In this document: in pieces, positions 24,170-32,975 of the stretch | Numbering within the stretch: the first letter of the stretch is position 1 | How the letters are laid out: every line of letters begins with the position of its first letter | Source of the DNA: CAZMGV01 sp964621525 [NCBI: uncultured bacterium] | GTDB lineage: Bacteria > JAGRBM01 | DNA: 64,000 bases | Assembly (NCBI GenBank): GCA_964621525.1 | Contig: CAZUMS010000021.1 | Location: forward strand, 10,315-74,314 | Reading direction: 5' to 3' | Notes under the pieces: model-generated | What the model was told of the DNA's origin: nothing | The model's input: only the letters and a program-made list of their open reading frames with translations | Database searches by the model: none | Position numbers and translations under genes: made by a program

Positions 24170-26518
24170 GTGAACCGGCGAACTTATTTATCCGCTTTTT
24201 CGTCCATCCTGATGCTCTCCGGGGCTGGATGCGCCACTCACACCCCTCCTCCGACCCTTGCCGAGCAGCAGGAAAGCCCGCGTCAGTGGGAAGAGATCGG
24301 CAAGAATCTGGCTCCGGCATCCGAATCTGCATCCGCAGCGGCCCCTGCCGCGGCGCCTGCCGGACCGGAGACCAAACCGGAGGTTTCCGCCGAACCGCCG
24401 GCCGCAGTGGCAGCGGCTGACGATCTCCCGGCCGAAGAAACCAAAAATGCCGAAACCGATCCGCTGGAATCGTTCCTCGAGGAAGGCCTCGAGGCCGTGG
24501 ACGAGGTACCGGACGAAACTTCCGATCTCGAGGGCGCACCGGTCGCCGAACTCGGCGACCCGGATGCCGAAGTCCTGGACAAGGGCAGCATCGAGCTGCC
24601 GGCCGACGGGTTCTTCTCGAAGCACGACCCCGAACTGTCGGAAAAGCTGGGCGGCCTCACGGTGTTCAGGGGCTATCCGCGCGACGGCAGCACGCCGAAG
24701 AATTTCGTCCCGATTGTCTACAACAAGGCGGTCGAGAAATGGATCAGCTACTTCACGAGCTCCAAGGGCTCGGTCTACATGGAGCGCTGGCTGGCCCGCG
24801 AGAAGCGGTACGGCCCCCTGCTCCGTTCCATCCTGAAAGAGCGCGGACTCCCCGAAGAGATCGTTTTTCTCGCCATGATCGAGAGCGGTTTCAACGTGCG
24901 GGCCTATTCGACCGCCCGGGCTGTCGGCCTCTGGCAGTTCATTGCGGGAACCGGCAAGCGGTACGATCTCGCCATCAACTGGTGGGTGGACGAGCGGCGC
25001 GATCCCGTGCGCGCCACGCACGCCGCCGCGAGCTATCTGGACGAACTCTACACGGAATTCGACAGCTGGTACCTGGCCTTCGCCGCCTACAACACGGGCG
25101 AGGGGAAGATCCGCAAGGTGAAACGCCGCACCGGAGCCGACAGCTTCTGGGAGATGCGGACTATCCGGAGCAAGCGGCAGGGCCTCTTTCCCGAGACCCG
25201 CGAGTACGTCCCGAAATACATGGCGGCGGCGATCATCGCGCAGGCCCCCGAGAAGTTCGGCTTCAAGCACCTGCCGGTGGCCGAAGACTTCGATTTTGAC
25301 ACCGTGACGGTGCCCGGAGGCACAAGCCTCTACCTCGCGGCGACGGCGGCCGAGTGCGACTACGAGGACATCAAGCGGCTGAACCCGCACCTCCTCCGCT
25401 GGTTCGTTCCGCCGAACGTTTCCCAGTACGAGATCCGCGTGCCCGCCGGGAAAGGCCCCGGCTTCATCGCCCGCTTCGACGAGCTGTCGCAGACCGAGGG
25501 CCTGGACGATTTCAAGCGCTACGAATGGGAGAAGGGCGACAACCTGCTCTCCGTCGCCTACCGGCACACCACGGACCCGGATGCCGTTGCGCTCATCAAC
25601 GGCGGCCGCCGCGACTTCCGTGCCGGCGAAACGGTGAAGCTCCCGGTGCCGAAGTCGGTGGAGCCGCTCCCCCTGCCCAAGAACTGGAAGCACGCCTCGC
25701 GGCTCATGAAGCGCCACGATGCGGTGGAGCCCCACTGGGCCGCCGAGACCGGCCATGTGGTGGTCGGCAGGGAATCCCTGAAATCCATCGCCCGTCAGTA
25801 CGGCGTCACGACGAACGCCCTCCGGCTGTGGAACCGGCTGGACAAACGCGGCCGGGTGCGCGTCGGCGACGTGCTGACGATCTACAAGGCTTCGGGTGAC
25901 GCCAAGGACATCGCCCTCGCCTCGACGACGACGCCGGAGTTCATCTCCTACCCGTCGAACGACAACGAACCTGTGAACCCGATCAAGGGCCTTACGGGCG
26001 AGGAAATCGGCGTCTATGGCGGGCGTGGCCGGCCGGAACCCTCGTCCTCGTCCTCGTCCTCGAAATCCGGCGGCAGGACAGCGGGCGCCGAACCCTCCAC
26101 CCGCACGCACATGGTCCGGCGGGGCGAAAATGCCAGCGTCATCGCCCGCCGTTACGACCTGTCGATGGCCAGCCTGCGGAAGCTAAACCCGGGCAAGAAC
26201 CTCAGCCGGCTGCATGTGGGCGACCGGCTTGTGCTCCGGCCCTCCGCTCCAGCGGCCGCGAAATCCGCCGGCAAGGCCGAGACGAAAACCGCTTCAAAGA
26301 AAAATGCGGCCCCGAAAACCGCGTCCCGGGAAACCTCGTCGTCTGCCGCCGATTCGGAACGCCGCCATAAGGTGAAGAGCGGTGAGAACGCGACGAAGAT
26401 CGCCCGCCGCTACGGCGTTTCGCTCCCCGAACTCCGCGAATGGAACCCGGGCGTCAATCTGAACCGGCTGAAGGCCGGCCAGACGCTGGTGGTCCGCGAA
26501 CGGAACGGAAAGAGCTGA
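24170..26518 (+). CDS. MltD-like membrane-bound lytic transglycosylase lipoprotein with three LysM domains
   Basis: From GTG 24170 (ggagg 14 bases upstream; GTG 24137 is the alternative) the product is 782 residues. The lipobox LSGAGC ends a short signal peptide, then an Ala/Glu-rich linker runs to about 150. The SLT domain (~200-330) has the catalytic Glu in AMIESGFN near 237, followed by ARAVGLWQF and AAYNTGEGKI. Three LysM modules lie near 527-573, 646-688 and 732-775, the last two joined by a Lys/Ala/Ser linker. It cuts the glycan strands of peptidoglycan from the membrane side. Domain order matches MltD, with one more LysM than the two of E. coli MltD. It is the first of three codirectional genes. 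Confidence 0.92.
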   Translation: MNRRTYLSAFSSILMLSGAGCATHTPPPTLAEQQESPRQWEEIGKNLAPASESASAAAPAAAPAGPETKPEVSAEPPAAVAAADDLPAEETKNAETDPLESFLEEGLEAVDEVPDETSDLEGAPVAELGDPDAEVLDKGSIELPADGFFSKHDPELSEKLGGLTVFRGYPRDGSTPKNFVPIVYNKAVEKWISYFTSSKGSVYMERWLAREKRYGPLLRSILKERGLPEEIVFLAMIESGFNVRAYSTARAVGLWQFIAGTGKRYDLAINWWVDERRDPVRATHAAASYLDELYTEFDSWYLAFAAYNTGEGKIRKVKRRTGADSFWEMRTIRSKRQGLFPETREYVPKYMAAAIIAQAPEKFGFKHLPVAEDFDFDTVTVPGGTSLYLAATAAECDYEDIKRLNPHLLRWFVPPNVSQYEIRVPAGKGPGFIARFDELSQTEGLDDFKRYEWEKGDNLLSVAYRHTTDPDAVALINGGRRDFRAGETVKLPVPKSVEPLPLPKNWKHASRLMKRHDAVEPHWAAETGHVVVGRESLKSIARQYGVTTNALRLWNRLDKRGRVRVGDVLTIYKASGDAKDIALASTTTPEFISYPSNDNEPVNPIKGLTGEEIGVYGGRGRPEPSSSSSSSKSGGRTAGAEPSTRTHMVRRGENASVIARRYDLSMASLRKLNPGKNLSRLHVGDRLVLRPSAPAAAKSAGKAETKTASKKNAAPKTASRETSSSAADSERRHKVKSGENATKIARRYGVSLPELREWNPGVNLNRLKAGQTLVVRERNGKS

Positions 26519-26537
26519 GCACCAGACGTACCAGGAC

Positions 26538-27185
26538 ATGCCGCCAGCCCTTGTCATCTGCGGCGCGTCCAATTCCGGCAAGACCACGCTCGTCGTGGAA
26601 CTGATCCGCAGGCTCACGGCCCGCGGCCTCAGGGTAGGTACTGTCAAGGCGGACGGCCACGGCAAGGCCGAGAGGGCGGTCGAGGGCAAGGACTCGACGC
26701 TCCACACAAGAGCCGGAGCGCGGCGGACCGTGCTGCTCTCCCCCGGCCTCGCCTCCACGTTCGAAACGCCGTCGCTCCAGCACGTTCATGCAGTCGACGA
26801 GCGGTTTGCGGACTGCGACCTCGTCCTGCTCGAAGGATTCAAGGATTCGCCGCTTCCGAAGATCGAGGCGGTGCGCCGGGAAACCGGCAGCCAGCCGCTG
26901 GTCCCCCTCAAGGAGCTCCGGGCGGTCTATGGCGATGTCCCGGTCGAGGGGATCCGGAATTTCCGGGACCCCTCCGAAGTGGAAAAATTCATCCTGGACG
27001 AAATCCTGCCCGGCGGAAGCCGGACACCGGCAGTCGTCCTGCGGGTGAACGGGAAACGGATCCCCCTGAAGGAACATCTTCAGGAGATCGTCGCGGGAGC
27101 CGTCTCGGGGACGATCGGCTCGCTGAAGGGCTGCGAAGACGCAGCCGTGATCGAACTGACCGTCCGCAAATCCGGAAACTCCTGA
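26538..27185 (+). CDS. mobB: MobB-like molybdopterin-guanine dinucleotide biosynthesis adaptor
   Basis: A 215-residue P-loop GTP-binding protein. Walker A GASNSGKTT lies at residues 8-16, followed by VKADGHG, the conserved GKDS...RAGA block and LLEGFKDSPLPKIEAVR. MobB helps MobA attach GMP to molybdopterin in the cytosol. The C-terminal ~50 residues resemble a short extension rather than a second enzyme. It follows the transglycosylase by 19 bp. No mobA, moa or molybdoenzyme gene is nearby, so its link to Mo cofactor rests on sequence alone. Confidence 0.85.
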   Translation: MPPALVICGASNSGKTTLVVELIRRLTARGLRVGTVKADGHGKAERAVEGKDSTLHTRAGARRTVLLSPGLASTFETPSLQHVHAVDERFADCDLVLLEGFKDSPLPKIEAVRRETGSQPLVPLKELRAVYGDVPVEGIRNFRDPSEVEKFILDEILPGGSRTPAVVLRVNGKRIPLKEHLQEIVAGAVSGTIGSLKGCEDAAVIELTVRKSGNS

Positions 27186-27203
27186 CGCCGGCTTCGGCGT
27201 CAG
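27182..27203 (+). terminator. hairpin at the mobB stop codon, possible weak terminator
   Basis: A perfect 9-bp stem (27182-27190 with 27195-27203) has loop gctt and overlaps the stop codon. No T-run follows, so it may stabilise or process the 3' end rather than stop transcription. Confidence 0.35.
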
Positions 27204-27243
27204 CCAGACACAACCCATCCTCAGGAAAGGCGGTATCCAAACC

Positions 27244-28437
27244 GTGCGCAAGGTTATTCTGTACTCGCTGCTGCTCGTGGCCGGACTTGTCCTGTCGCAG
27301 TTCCTTCCCTCGCTCGCCGGGGAGGCCGCCCCGGCTGTCGCCACGGCCGTCCGGCTGCTCACCATGACGGCACTCGGCTTCATCATGATTCACGTGGGTT
27401 ATGAGTTCGAGCTGGACCGCAAGAACCCCGGGAAATACGGCTGGGACTATGCGGTCGCCGCAACCGCCGCAGCGTTTCCCTGGCTCTTCTGCGCCGCCTA
27501 CTTTGTGGCGGTCGTACCTCCGGCCGGAGACGCCGGTTCCAGTGTCTGGCAGGATGCACTCTTTGCCGCCCGCTTCGCCTCGCCCACCTCGGCCGGCGTC
27601 CTGTTTTCCATGCTTGCGGCGGCGGGGCTTGCCTCGACCTGGATGTTCCGCAAGGCCCGCGTACTGGCCATCTTCGACGATCTCGACACGATCCTGCTGA
27701 TGATCCCGCTCAAGATCATGATGGTCGGATTCAAATGGCAGCTCGCAGTGATCGTGGCGGTCATCTTCCTCCTGCTCTGGATCGCCTGGAAGAAACTGCA
27801 CAGCCTGAGGATCCCCCTCACCTGGCCCTGGGTGGCCGGCTATGCCGCCGGAATCACCGCCGTCTGCGAGGCGATCTACCTGGCCAGCAAGGTGATCGAC
27901 CGGGTGGTCCCGATCCATCTCGAAGTCCTGCTGCCCGCCTTCGTCCTGGGCTGCATCATGGCAAGACCGGCAGGCACCGACCCCCATGCACACGATGCCC
28001 GGCCCGGCCATGAGCTGGGTCCCGACGACCGGAGCGAGCAGACGGCTGCCGCCTGGATATCGGCCGCTTTCATGGTGCTGGTCGGCCTGTCGATGCCGCC
28101 CATCGTGACCGGTTCGTCGTCCGGAACGGACTGGGGGACTATCGGCGTCCACGTCCTTCTGATCACCCTGCTGTCGAACCTGGGCAAGATGTTCCCGGCG
28201 TTCTGCTACCGGGGCGAGGCGACGCTGCGCGAGCGTCTCGCTCTCTGCATCGGGATGTTCCCCCGCGGAGAAGTCGGGGCCGGAGTCCTCGTCGTGTCGA
28301 TTTCCTACGGGATCGGAGGTGACATGATCACGGTGGCCGCCCTCTCGCTCGCCCTGAACCTGCTGATGACCGGCCTGTTCATTGCCGCTGTGAAGCGCCT
28401 GCTGAACTCTCCCGCGGGCGCTCCGGCCGTTACTTGA
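27244..28437 (+). CDS. CPA-type Na+(K+)/H+ antiporter family membrane protein
   Basis: A 397-residue integral membrane protein with about 11-12 helices. GFIMIHVGYEFELD, a charged segment after helix 2-3, and FASPTSAGVLFSML and FPRGEVGAGVLV match the Na+/H+ exchanger fold (the last is the conserved acidic position late in the transport core). It would exchange a monovalent cation for protons at the inner membrane. There is no RCK/TrkA regulatory domain. GTG 27244 follows aggaaaggcgg. Its 3' end overlaps that of the convergent NhaD/ArsB-like gene by 8 bp. Ion specificity cannot be read. Confidence 0.75.
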   Translation: MRKVILYSLLLVAGLVLSQFLPSLAGEAAPAVATAVRLLTMTALGFIMIHVGYEFELDRKNPGKYGWDYAVAATAAAFPWLFCAAYFVAVVPPAGDAGSSVWQDALFAARFASPTSAGVLFSMLAAAGLASTWMFRKARVLAIFDDLDTILLMIPLKIMMVGFKWQLAVIVAVIFLLLWIAWKKLHSLRIPLTWPWVAGYAAGITAVCEAIYLASKVIDRVVPIHLEVLLPAFVLGCIMARPAGTDPHAHDARPGHELGPDDRSEQTAAAWISAAFMVLVGLSMPPIVTGSSSGTDWGTIGVHVLLITLLSNLGKMFPAFCYRGEATLRERLALCIGMFPRGEVGAGVLVVSISYGIGGDMITVAALSLALNLLMTGLFIAAVKRLLNSPAGAPAVT

Positions 28438-30241
28438 CGTGGAGATACTCGAAGAGCAGTGCCTCTCCGTAGATCACGACCGTCATCAGCACGAAAACCT
28501 CGAGGATCACCGGCGTCATCGCCCTGATCCACTGGAACGGGGTGTAGTGCTCGTCGATCTCCTTGCGGATGAACGAGTAGGCCACCACCGACTGGGCCGA
28601 GCCGATGTGGGTCCAGCAGCCGCCCGCCGCGTACCCCGCGATCTGCGCCATGGCGAACAGGTGCAGGATCGCGATATCGAGACCGTGCAGGGCCCGGCTG
28701 GCGAAGTCGGCGACGACGTTGTTGTCCAGAATCGCCGAGAGGAACGCGGCCCCCGTGAACTGCACGTAGGCGATGTGCGACGCACCCCACTGCTCGATCC
28801 CCTGATGGAGGTATTCCGAGAGCTGGTCGAAGAACCCGGTCTTCTGCAGCAGCGTGATCGAGAAGAAAAGAGGGATCAGGAACAGGTACTCCTTGTATTC
28901 GTGGGCGGCGTCCATGAGCGCCAGACGGCGCATCTTCGGGATCGAAAAGATCCCCCCCAGCGCCACGAAGAAACCAGCAAATGAAGCGACGAACAGCGGG
29001 AACTCATGGTCGATGGCGTGCCAGACGAGGAACCCCACGAATGGAACGAAGGCTGCTCCGCCGATCCACTGGGCCCGGATTCTCAGATGCTGCATCGTCC
29101 GCAACGTCCTCTGGATCTTCTGGATCCACTTGTCCTTGCTGTCCTCGGGATCGCCCTTCACCTGGTGCTGGTAGTGCTCGTCCAGTTCCCCGGCGAGATT
29201 TTCCGACACGTACGCTCCGAGAAGCTGGATGCGGATCTCTTTCGGAACGCCTTCATGGATCAGCGCCGCGCCGAGCGGTTCGCCCTTGTGGAGCCGTTTT
29301 TCCATGGCCGGATAGTGCGAACCGAGCACGTCCTTGTAGTTATCGACGAATTCCGTCGGGATCAGCACTTCGCCATGGCGGGTCGCCTGAAGGAACCGCA
29401 CGTCGGCCGTGTGGAGATCCAGGATATCGAGCTCCGCCGTATCGACTTTCTTCCCCTGGAGGCGCTTCCTGAGGTTCCACATGATGATCAGATAACTGCC
29501 GATCGCCACCGGGAGGCAGTACCGGAGGAAAAACACGTTATCGAGGTGAGGATGAAGGTTCGCCTTCATGATCAGGTTCGGCGGTTCGCCGTAGGCCAGC
29601 CACATGCCGCAGACGGTCGTGATGACCGTCGAGACGATCACGAAGAAAATGACTGCTTCGTCCTTCATCCGGGCGAGGAAGAGGATCATGACGAGAATCC
29701 GGATCATCAGCCCGATCATGGAGACGCCGTCCAGGATGCCCGAGGCGAAGGAGACGACTCCCGTCAGGATCATCACGGTCGTCAGGACGTTTCCGCTCGT
29801 CTTCCGGAGCACCCAGAAGCTGACCGATTCCAGCAGCCGGGTCTGTGCGATCACGGCGACGAACAGCGTAAGGCCGAGGATGAACAGCAGCGTGTCGGCG
29901 TGAATCAGCTCGTTCAGGCCTTCGAGCGTCAGCAGGTAGTGCTGGAAGAACCCCGTCGTGGCCGAAATGCCGCCGGCCTCGAACGACTGGCGCAGGCCCG
30001 ATTCCGGCCACCAGAGCGTCCAGAACGTGCAGAAAATGACCAGCCCCATGCCATAGGTGAGGGCGTTCTTGTCCAGCTGGTATTTGGCGGACCCGAGGGC
30101 AAACAGGCCGATGATCGTCAGGAAGACTTCGACCGCCACCACCCAGACAGGCATTACATAAAAACTGCTGCCGCCCAGAATCAGTATCGATGCAACGCAG
30201 CAGCCGAGAAGAAACTTAACCGGTGAAAGCTGTACAATCAT
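28430..30241 (-). CDS. NhaD/ArsB-like ion transporter (IT superfamily) with a large hydrophilic insert
   Basis: A 603-residue membrane protein of the ion-transporter superfamily that includes NhaD Na+/H+ antiporters and ArsB-type permeases. Two hydrophobic halves carry TYGEPPNLIM-like (here AYGEPPNLIMKA) and DNNVVADFAS segments, the paired helix-break motifs of the family. Residues ~257-388 between the halves are hydrophilic and charged, so the protein is about 150 residues longer than usual NhaD. The insert has no recognised domain and should lie on the cytosolic side. The gene is divergent from the cyclase-like gene across 370 bp. The exported ion is not certain. Confidence 0.75.
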   Translation of the reverse strand: MIVQLSPVKFLLGCCVASILILGGSSFYVMPVWVVAVEVFLTIIGLFALGSAKYQLDKNALTYGMGLVIFCTFWTLWWPESGLRQSFEAGGISATTGFFQHYLLTLEGLNELIHADTLLFILGLTLFVAVIAQTRLLESVSFWVLRKTSGNVLTTVMILTGVVSFASGILDGVSMIGLMIRILVMILFLARMKDEAVIFFVIVSTVITTVCGMWLAYGEPPNLIMKANLHPHLDNVFFLRYCLPVAIGSYLIIMWNLRKRLQGKKVDTAELDILDLHTADVRFLQATRHGEVLIPTEFVDNYKDVLGSHYPAMEKRLHKGEPLGAALIHEGVPKEIRIQLLGAYVSENLAGELDEHYQHQVKGDPEDSKDKWIQKIQRTLRTMQHLRIRAQWIGGAAFVPFVGFLVWHAIDHEFPLFVASFAGFFVALGGIFSIPKMRRLALMDAAHEYKEYLFLIPLFFSITLLQKTGFFDQLSEYLHQGIEQWGASHIAYVQFTGAAFLSAILDNNVVADFASRALHGLDIAILHLFAMAQIAGYAAGGCWTHIGSAQSVVAYSFIRKEIDEHYTPFQWIRAMTPVILEVFVLMTVVIYGEALLFEYLHVK

Positions 30242-30611
30242 TTCCCATACTCACGGCACCAGCAGAACAGACAGTTTCCGCCCGGCGAACGGCCCCGGAA
30301 TTCGCCGGCCGGAATTCATGCCTGAAGCTCTGGCACCTTATATTTAGATTCGGATCCTACCCCGTCCGGGAGAGAATTCTGCAAACGATGTACCTGAAAT
30401 CGCCCGCAAAATCCGCCTGATTACCTTCAGATTTGGCAGTTGCGGAGCCGAAACCGGATACTGTGCCTGTTTTGTCCGCTCTGCTGCCCGGAAATTACTC
30501 AGGAACAGCCTCAAACTCCCTTGGACCCGGCATCATGGGTCATTTAGACTCGCTTCCAAATCCGGATACTTACGGTCTGAAAGCGGACACGGGGAGCGGA
30601 CTCCAGAGTTC
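30242..30611. other. 370-bp divergent intergenic region
   Basis: The region separates the NhaD-like and cyclase-like genes and should hold both promoters. It contains a short repeated ccggaattc around 30294-30318 and AT-richer patches such as ttatatttag near 30340-30350. I found no RNA gene, riboswitch or credible small coding sequence. Confidence 0.5.
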
Positions 30612-32975
30612 ATGCGGACGATTGCCGACTATTTCCGTCTCAATCCGGACACGGTCGCCCAGTTCCGGTACGTCCGTTCCCTTTATTCCGCCCTCGTCGA
30701 GGTGTTCGGCGATCCGGACCGGGTGATCCCGATTCCGTCGAAAATCCGCTTCTCCGGCAGCGCCCATCATCAGTACGGCTTTCCCGTCGTGGCCAACCCC
30801 CGGCTCCGGGCGGCGCTCCAGGCCTACGCCGAGGAAGAGACCCGCTACCTTGCCAAGCACATCCTGAAGGCCCGGACCCGCGACCCCGGCCTGCGCATCG
30901 AGGCCGGACCCCGGATCGAAACCAAGACCGCCTATGAAAAGCTGCTCGGGCAGGTACTGGAAGCGGCGACCATCCACGGCGCGTCCTACCGGGCGCCGGA
31001 ACTGTTCTGGCTCTACCACTCGGGTGACATCGCGATGGCCGTCGCCCTGTGCGGGAAAACCGTCGCATCGGTGGATACGGCTCTCGTCGGCTCGGACGGC
31101 GTCCACATCAAGTACCGCCTGCTTCGCGCCATCACGGGGCTCCTGCTGGACCTGATCCATGCCACGAACGCACGCATCGCGCTGGACGCGAGTTTCGACC
31201 AGACCGCGACGGCCCCGCCGGTCGTGCAGATGCTGATGCGGAACACGCTGCTGCTGTCCAACCTGCCGGGACCGCTCACGCTCGGCGACGTGGACGACTA
31301 CCTGGGCGGCGTCGTGCGCACGGATACCGCGAAGTTCCACCGGGAGCTGGACGCCCTCCGCCAGTACCTGCTCAAGGAATGCCGGTCGGACCCGCGGCTC
31401 TACGAAGCCGTCCGCTCCGCCCACCCCGAAGTAAAAAGCCCCGCCGATGTTTCCATGGACAGCGTGCTGATCGGCGAGCAGACGGGCCGCCTCGTCCAGC
31501 TCCAGAAAACCGGCGCGCCCCACCAGAACGTGCTCGGCATCCTCGCCCAGCTCCGGCCGCGGTTCGTCGAATACGAGATCGTCCATCACCTGCGCACGCT
31601 CATGCTGGAGTGCGCCCGCAAGACCGAGGACACGGGCAAGACGTTCACCGAGAGAATCGTGCTCGAATCCGACCCCGCGCAGGTGATCGACACGACCGAC
31701 ACCCGGGTGTTCGACTTCAACCGGCCGTCCATCGTGGAAAACCGGCTGGAACGGTTCGGGCTCGTCTACGACATCAACAACTTCACGGCGACCTACTCCG
31801 ACATCATCCGCCAGCACAGCTCCCTCAAGGAACGGCAGAGCGTCCGCCAGATGTACGCCTTCCAGCAGGTGATCTCGGGCCTCTCCGACCGGTTCGGAAT
31901 CCGGTTCGAGAAGTTCCTGGGCGACGGGAGCTTCTTCACGAGCCGCCGGGCCGGAGACCTCGTGAACGCCGCGTCCGTCATCCAGGAAGCCTACGTGAAG
32001 GCCCGGCGGGACGGTTTCGTGTTCGACCGGGGCATCCGCATCGCGCTGAACCATAACCACTACTACGTGATCCCGCTCCAGTTCGACGGCAGCATGGGGA
32101 GCTGGACCCACGACTATCTGGGTTCGGGGCTGATCGAGCTGACCCGCCTCACGACAGGCAAGACGCTCACGAACCTCCCCGAACTGAAAAACTGGCTCGT
32201 CGCCGCCGGTTATACCCCCGACGACGTGGACGCTTTCCTGAACCGGCCGTCGCAGGACGGCGGAGTCTCTCAGACCTCGGCCGTCCCGGCCGGAGCGGCG
32301 CGGGACTACTGGGTGGAGGTGACGCCCAAGGGCGAGCTCCGGAACGAGGGCATCGCCCTCACCACCGGCTTCCTCGACAGGCTCGCCCAGGAAGTGTCGC
32401 GAATGCCGCTCCTTTCGGTGCGGTACGGCGGCCTCGAATGGACCGGTTACAAGGCGGCCGACATCAACCGCTATCATGTATTCCGGTTCGCCGGCGTCGC
32501 CCGGCTCAAGGGACTCGAACCGATGCCCGTGGCCGAGATGGCCTCGCTCGAACCCGAGCACGCGGGACAGGCCTATGAAATCCTGAAACCCCGCGTCCGC
32601 GGCAACCTGCATGATCTCGTGCTCGGCTCGGCGAAAGCGGAAGACGAACCCGAGACCCCGGCGGACGAACCGGGCGAGACCACGGGCCCCATCACCGAGG
32701 TGAGCCTGCCGGAAGAAACGATCTGCTACTTCAGCTACCAGCCGGACGGCAGTGGTTCGCCGCTGTTTTATCTTGGCCGGGTGGGCCCCGGACGCAGGGG
32801 GCTCGTCAACGCCCTCAGCACGCCGCACGACCTCACCCGCATGGATCCCAAACGGCTGCTCGCCTTCTACACGTCGTTCGAACAGAACCCGGAGCAGGAG
32901 AAAGAAACCGTCAGCTTCGAGAGCTACGGCGACGCCGCCCAGAACATCCGGACCGTACAGGTTGCCGCCGGGTGA
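30612..32975 (+). CDS. large protein with degenerate class III nucleotide-cyclase domain
   Basis: A 787-residue soluble protein with no signal peptide. Residues ~380-520 follow the class III adenylate/guanylate cyclase order. YDINNFT (~386) carries the first metal Asp, EKFLGDGSFF (~433-442) carries the purine-specifying Lys and the second metal Asp, and IRIALNHN is the following beta strand. DYLGSGLIELTRL (~501) keeps the adenine-type Asp and the Arg, but Ile stands where the transition-state Asn is expected. The ~375 residues before and ~265 after match nothing I recognise. It may be a cyclase with altered chemistry or a nucleotide sensor. Its stop abuts the convergent alcohol dehydrogenase stop. 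Confidence 0.65.
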   Translation: MRTIADYFRLNPDTVAQFRYVRSLYSALVEVFGDPDRVIPIPSKIRFSGSAHHQYGFPVVANPRLRAALQAYAEEETRYLAKHILKARTRDPGLRIEAGPRIETKTAYEKLLGQVLEAATIHGASYRAPELFWLYHSGDIAMAVALCGKTVASVDTALVGSDGVHIKYRLLRAITGLLLDLIHATNARIALDASFDQTATAPPVVQMLMRNTLLLSNLPGPLTLGDVDDYLGGVVRTDTAKFHRELDALRQYLLKECRSDPRLYEAVRSAHPEVKSPADVSMDSVLIGEQTGRLVQLQKTGAPHQNVLGILAQLRPRFVEYEIVHHLRTLMLECARKTEDTGKTFTERIVLESDPAQVIDTTDTRVFDFNRPSIVENRLERFGLVYDINNFTATYSDIIRQHSSLKERQSVRQMYAFQQVISGLSDRFGIRFEKFLGDGSFFTSRRAGDLVNAASVIQEAYVKARRDGFVFDRGIRIALNHNHYYVIPLQFDGSMGSWTHDYLGSGLIELTRLTTGKTLTNLPELKNWLVAAGYTPDDVDAFLNRPSQDGGVSQTSAVPAGAARDYWVEVTPKGELRNEGIALTTGFLDRLAQEVSRMPLLSVRYGGLEWTGYKAADINRYHVFRFAGVARLKGLEPMPVAEMASLEPEHAGQAYEILKPRVRGNLHDLVLGSAKAEDEPETPADEPGETTGPITEVSLPEETICYFSYQPDGSGSPLFYLGRVGPGRRGLVNALSTPHDLTRMDPKRLLAFYTSFEQNPEQEKETVSFESYGDAAQNIRTVQVAAG

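Noticed and set aside
23889-24539. 216-residue minus-strand frame between mutS2 and the transglycosylase gene
   Set aside because: It overlaps the start of the transglycosylase gene and is Arg/Pro-rich without family features.
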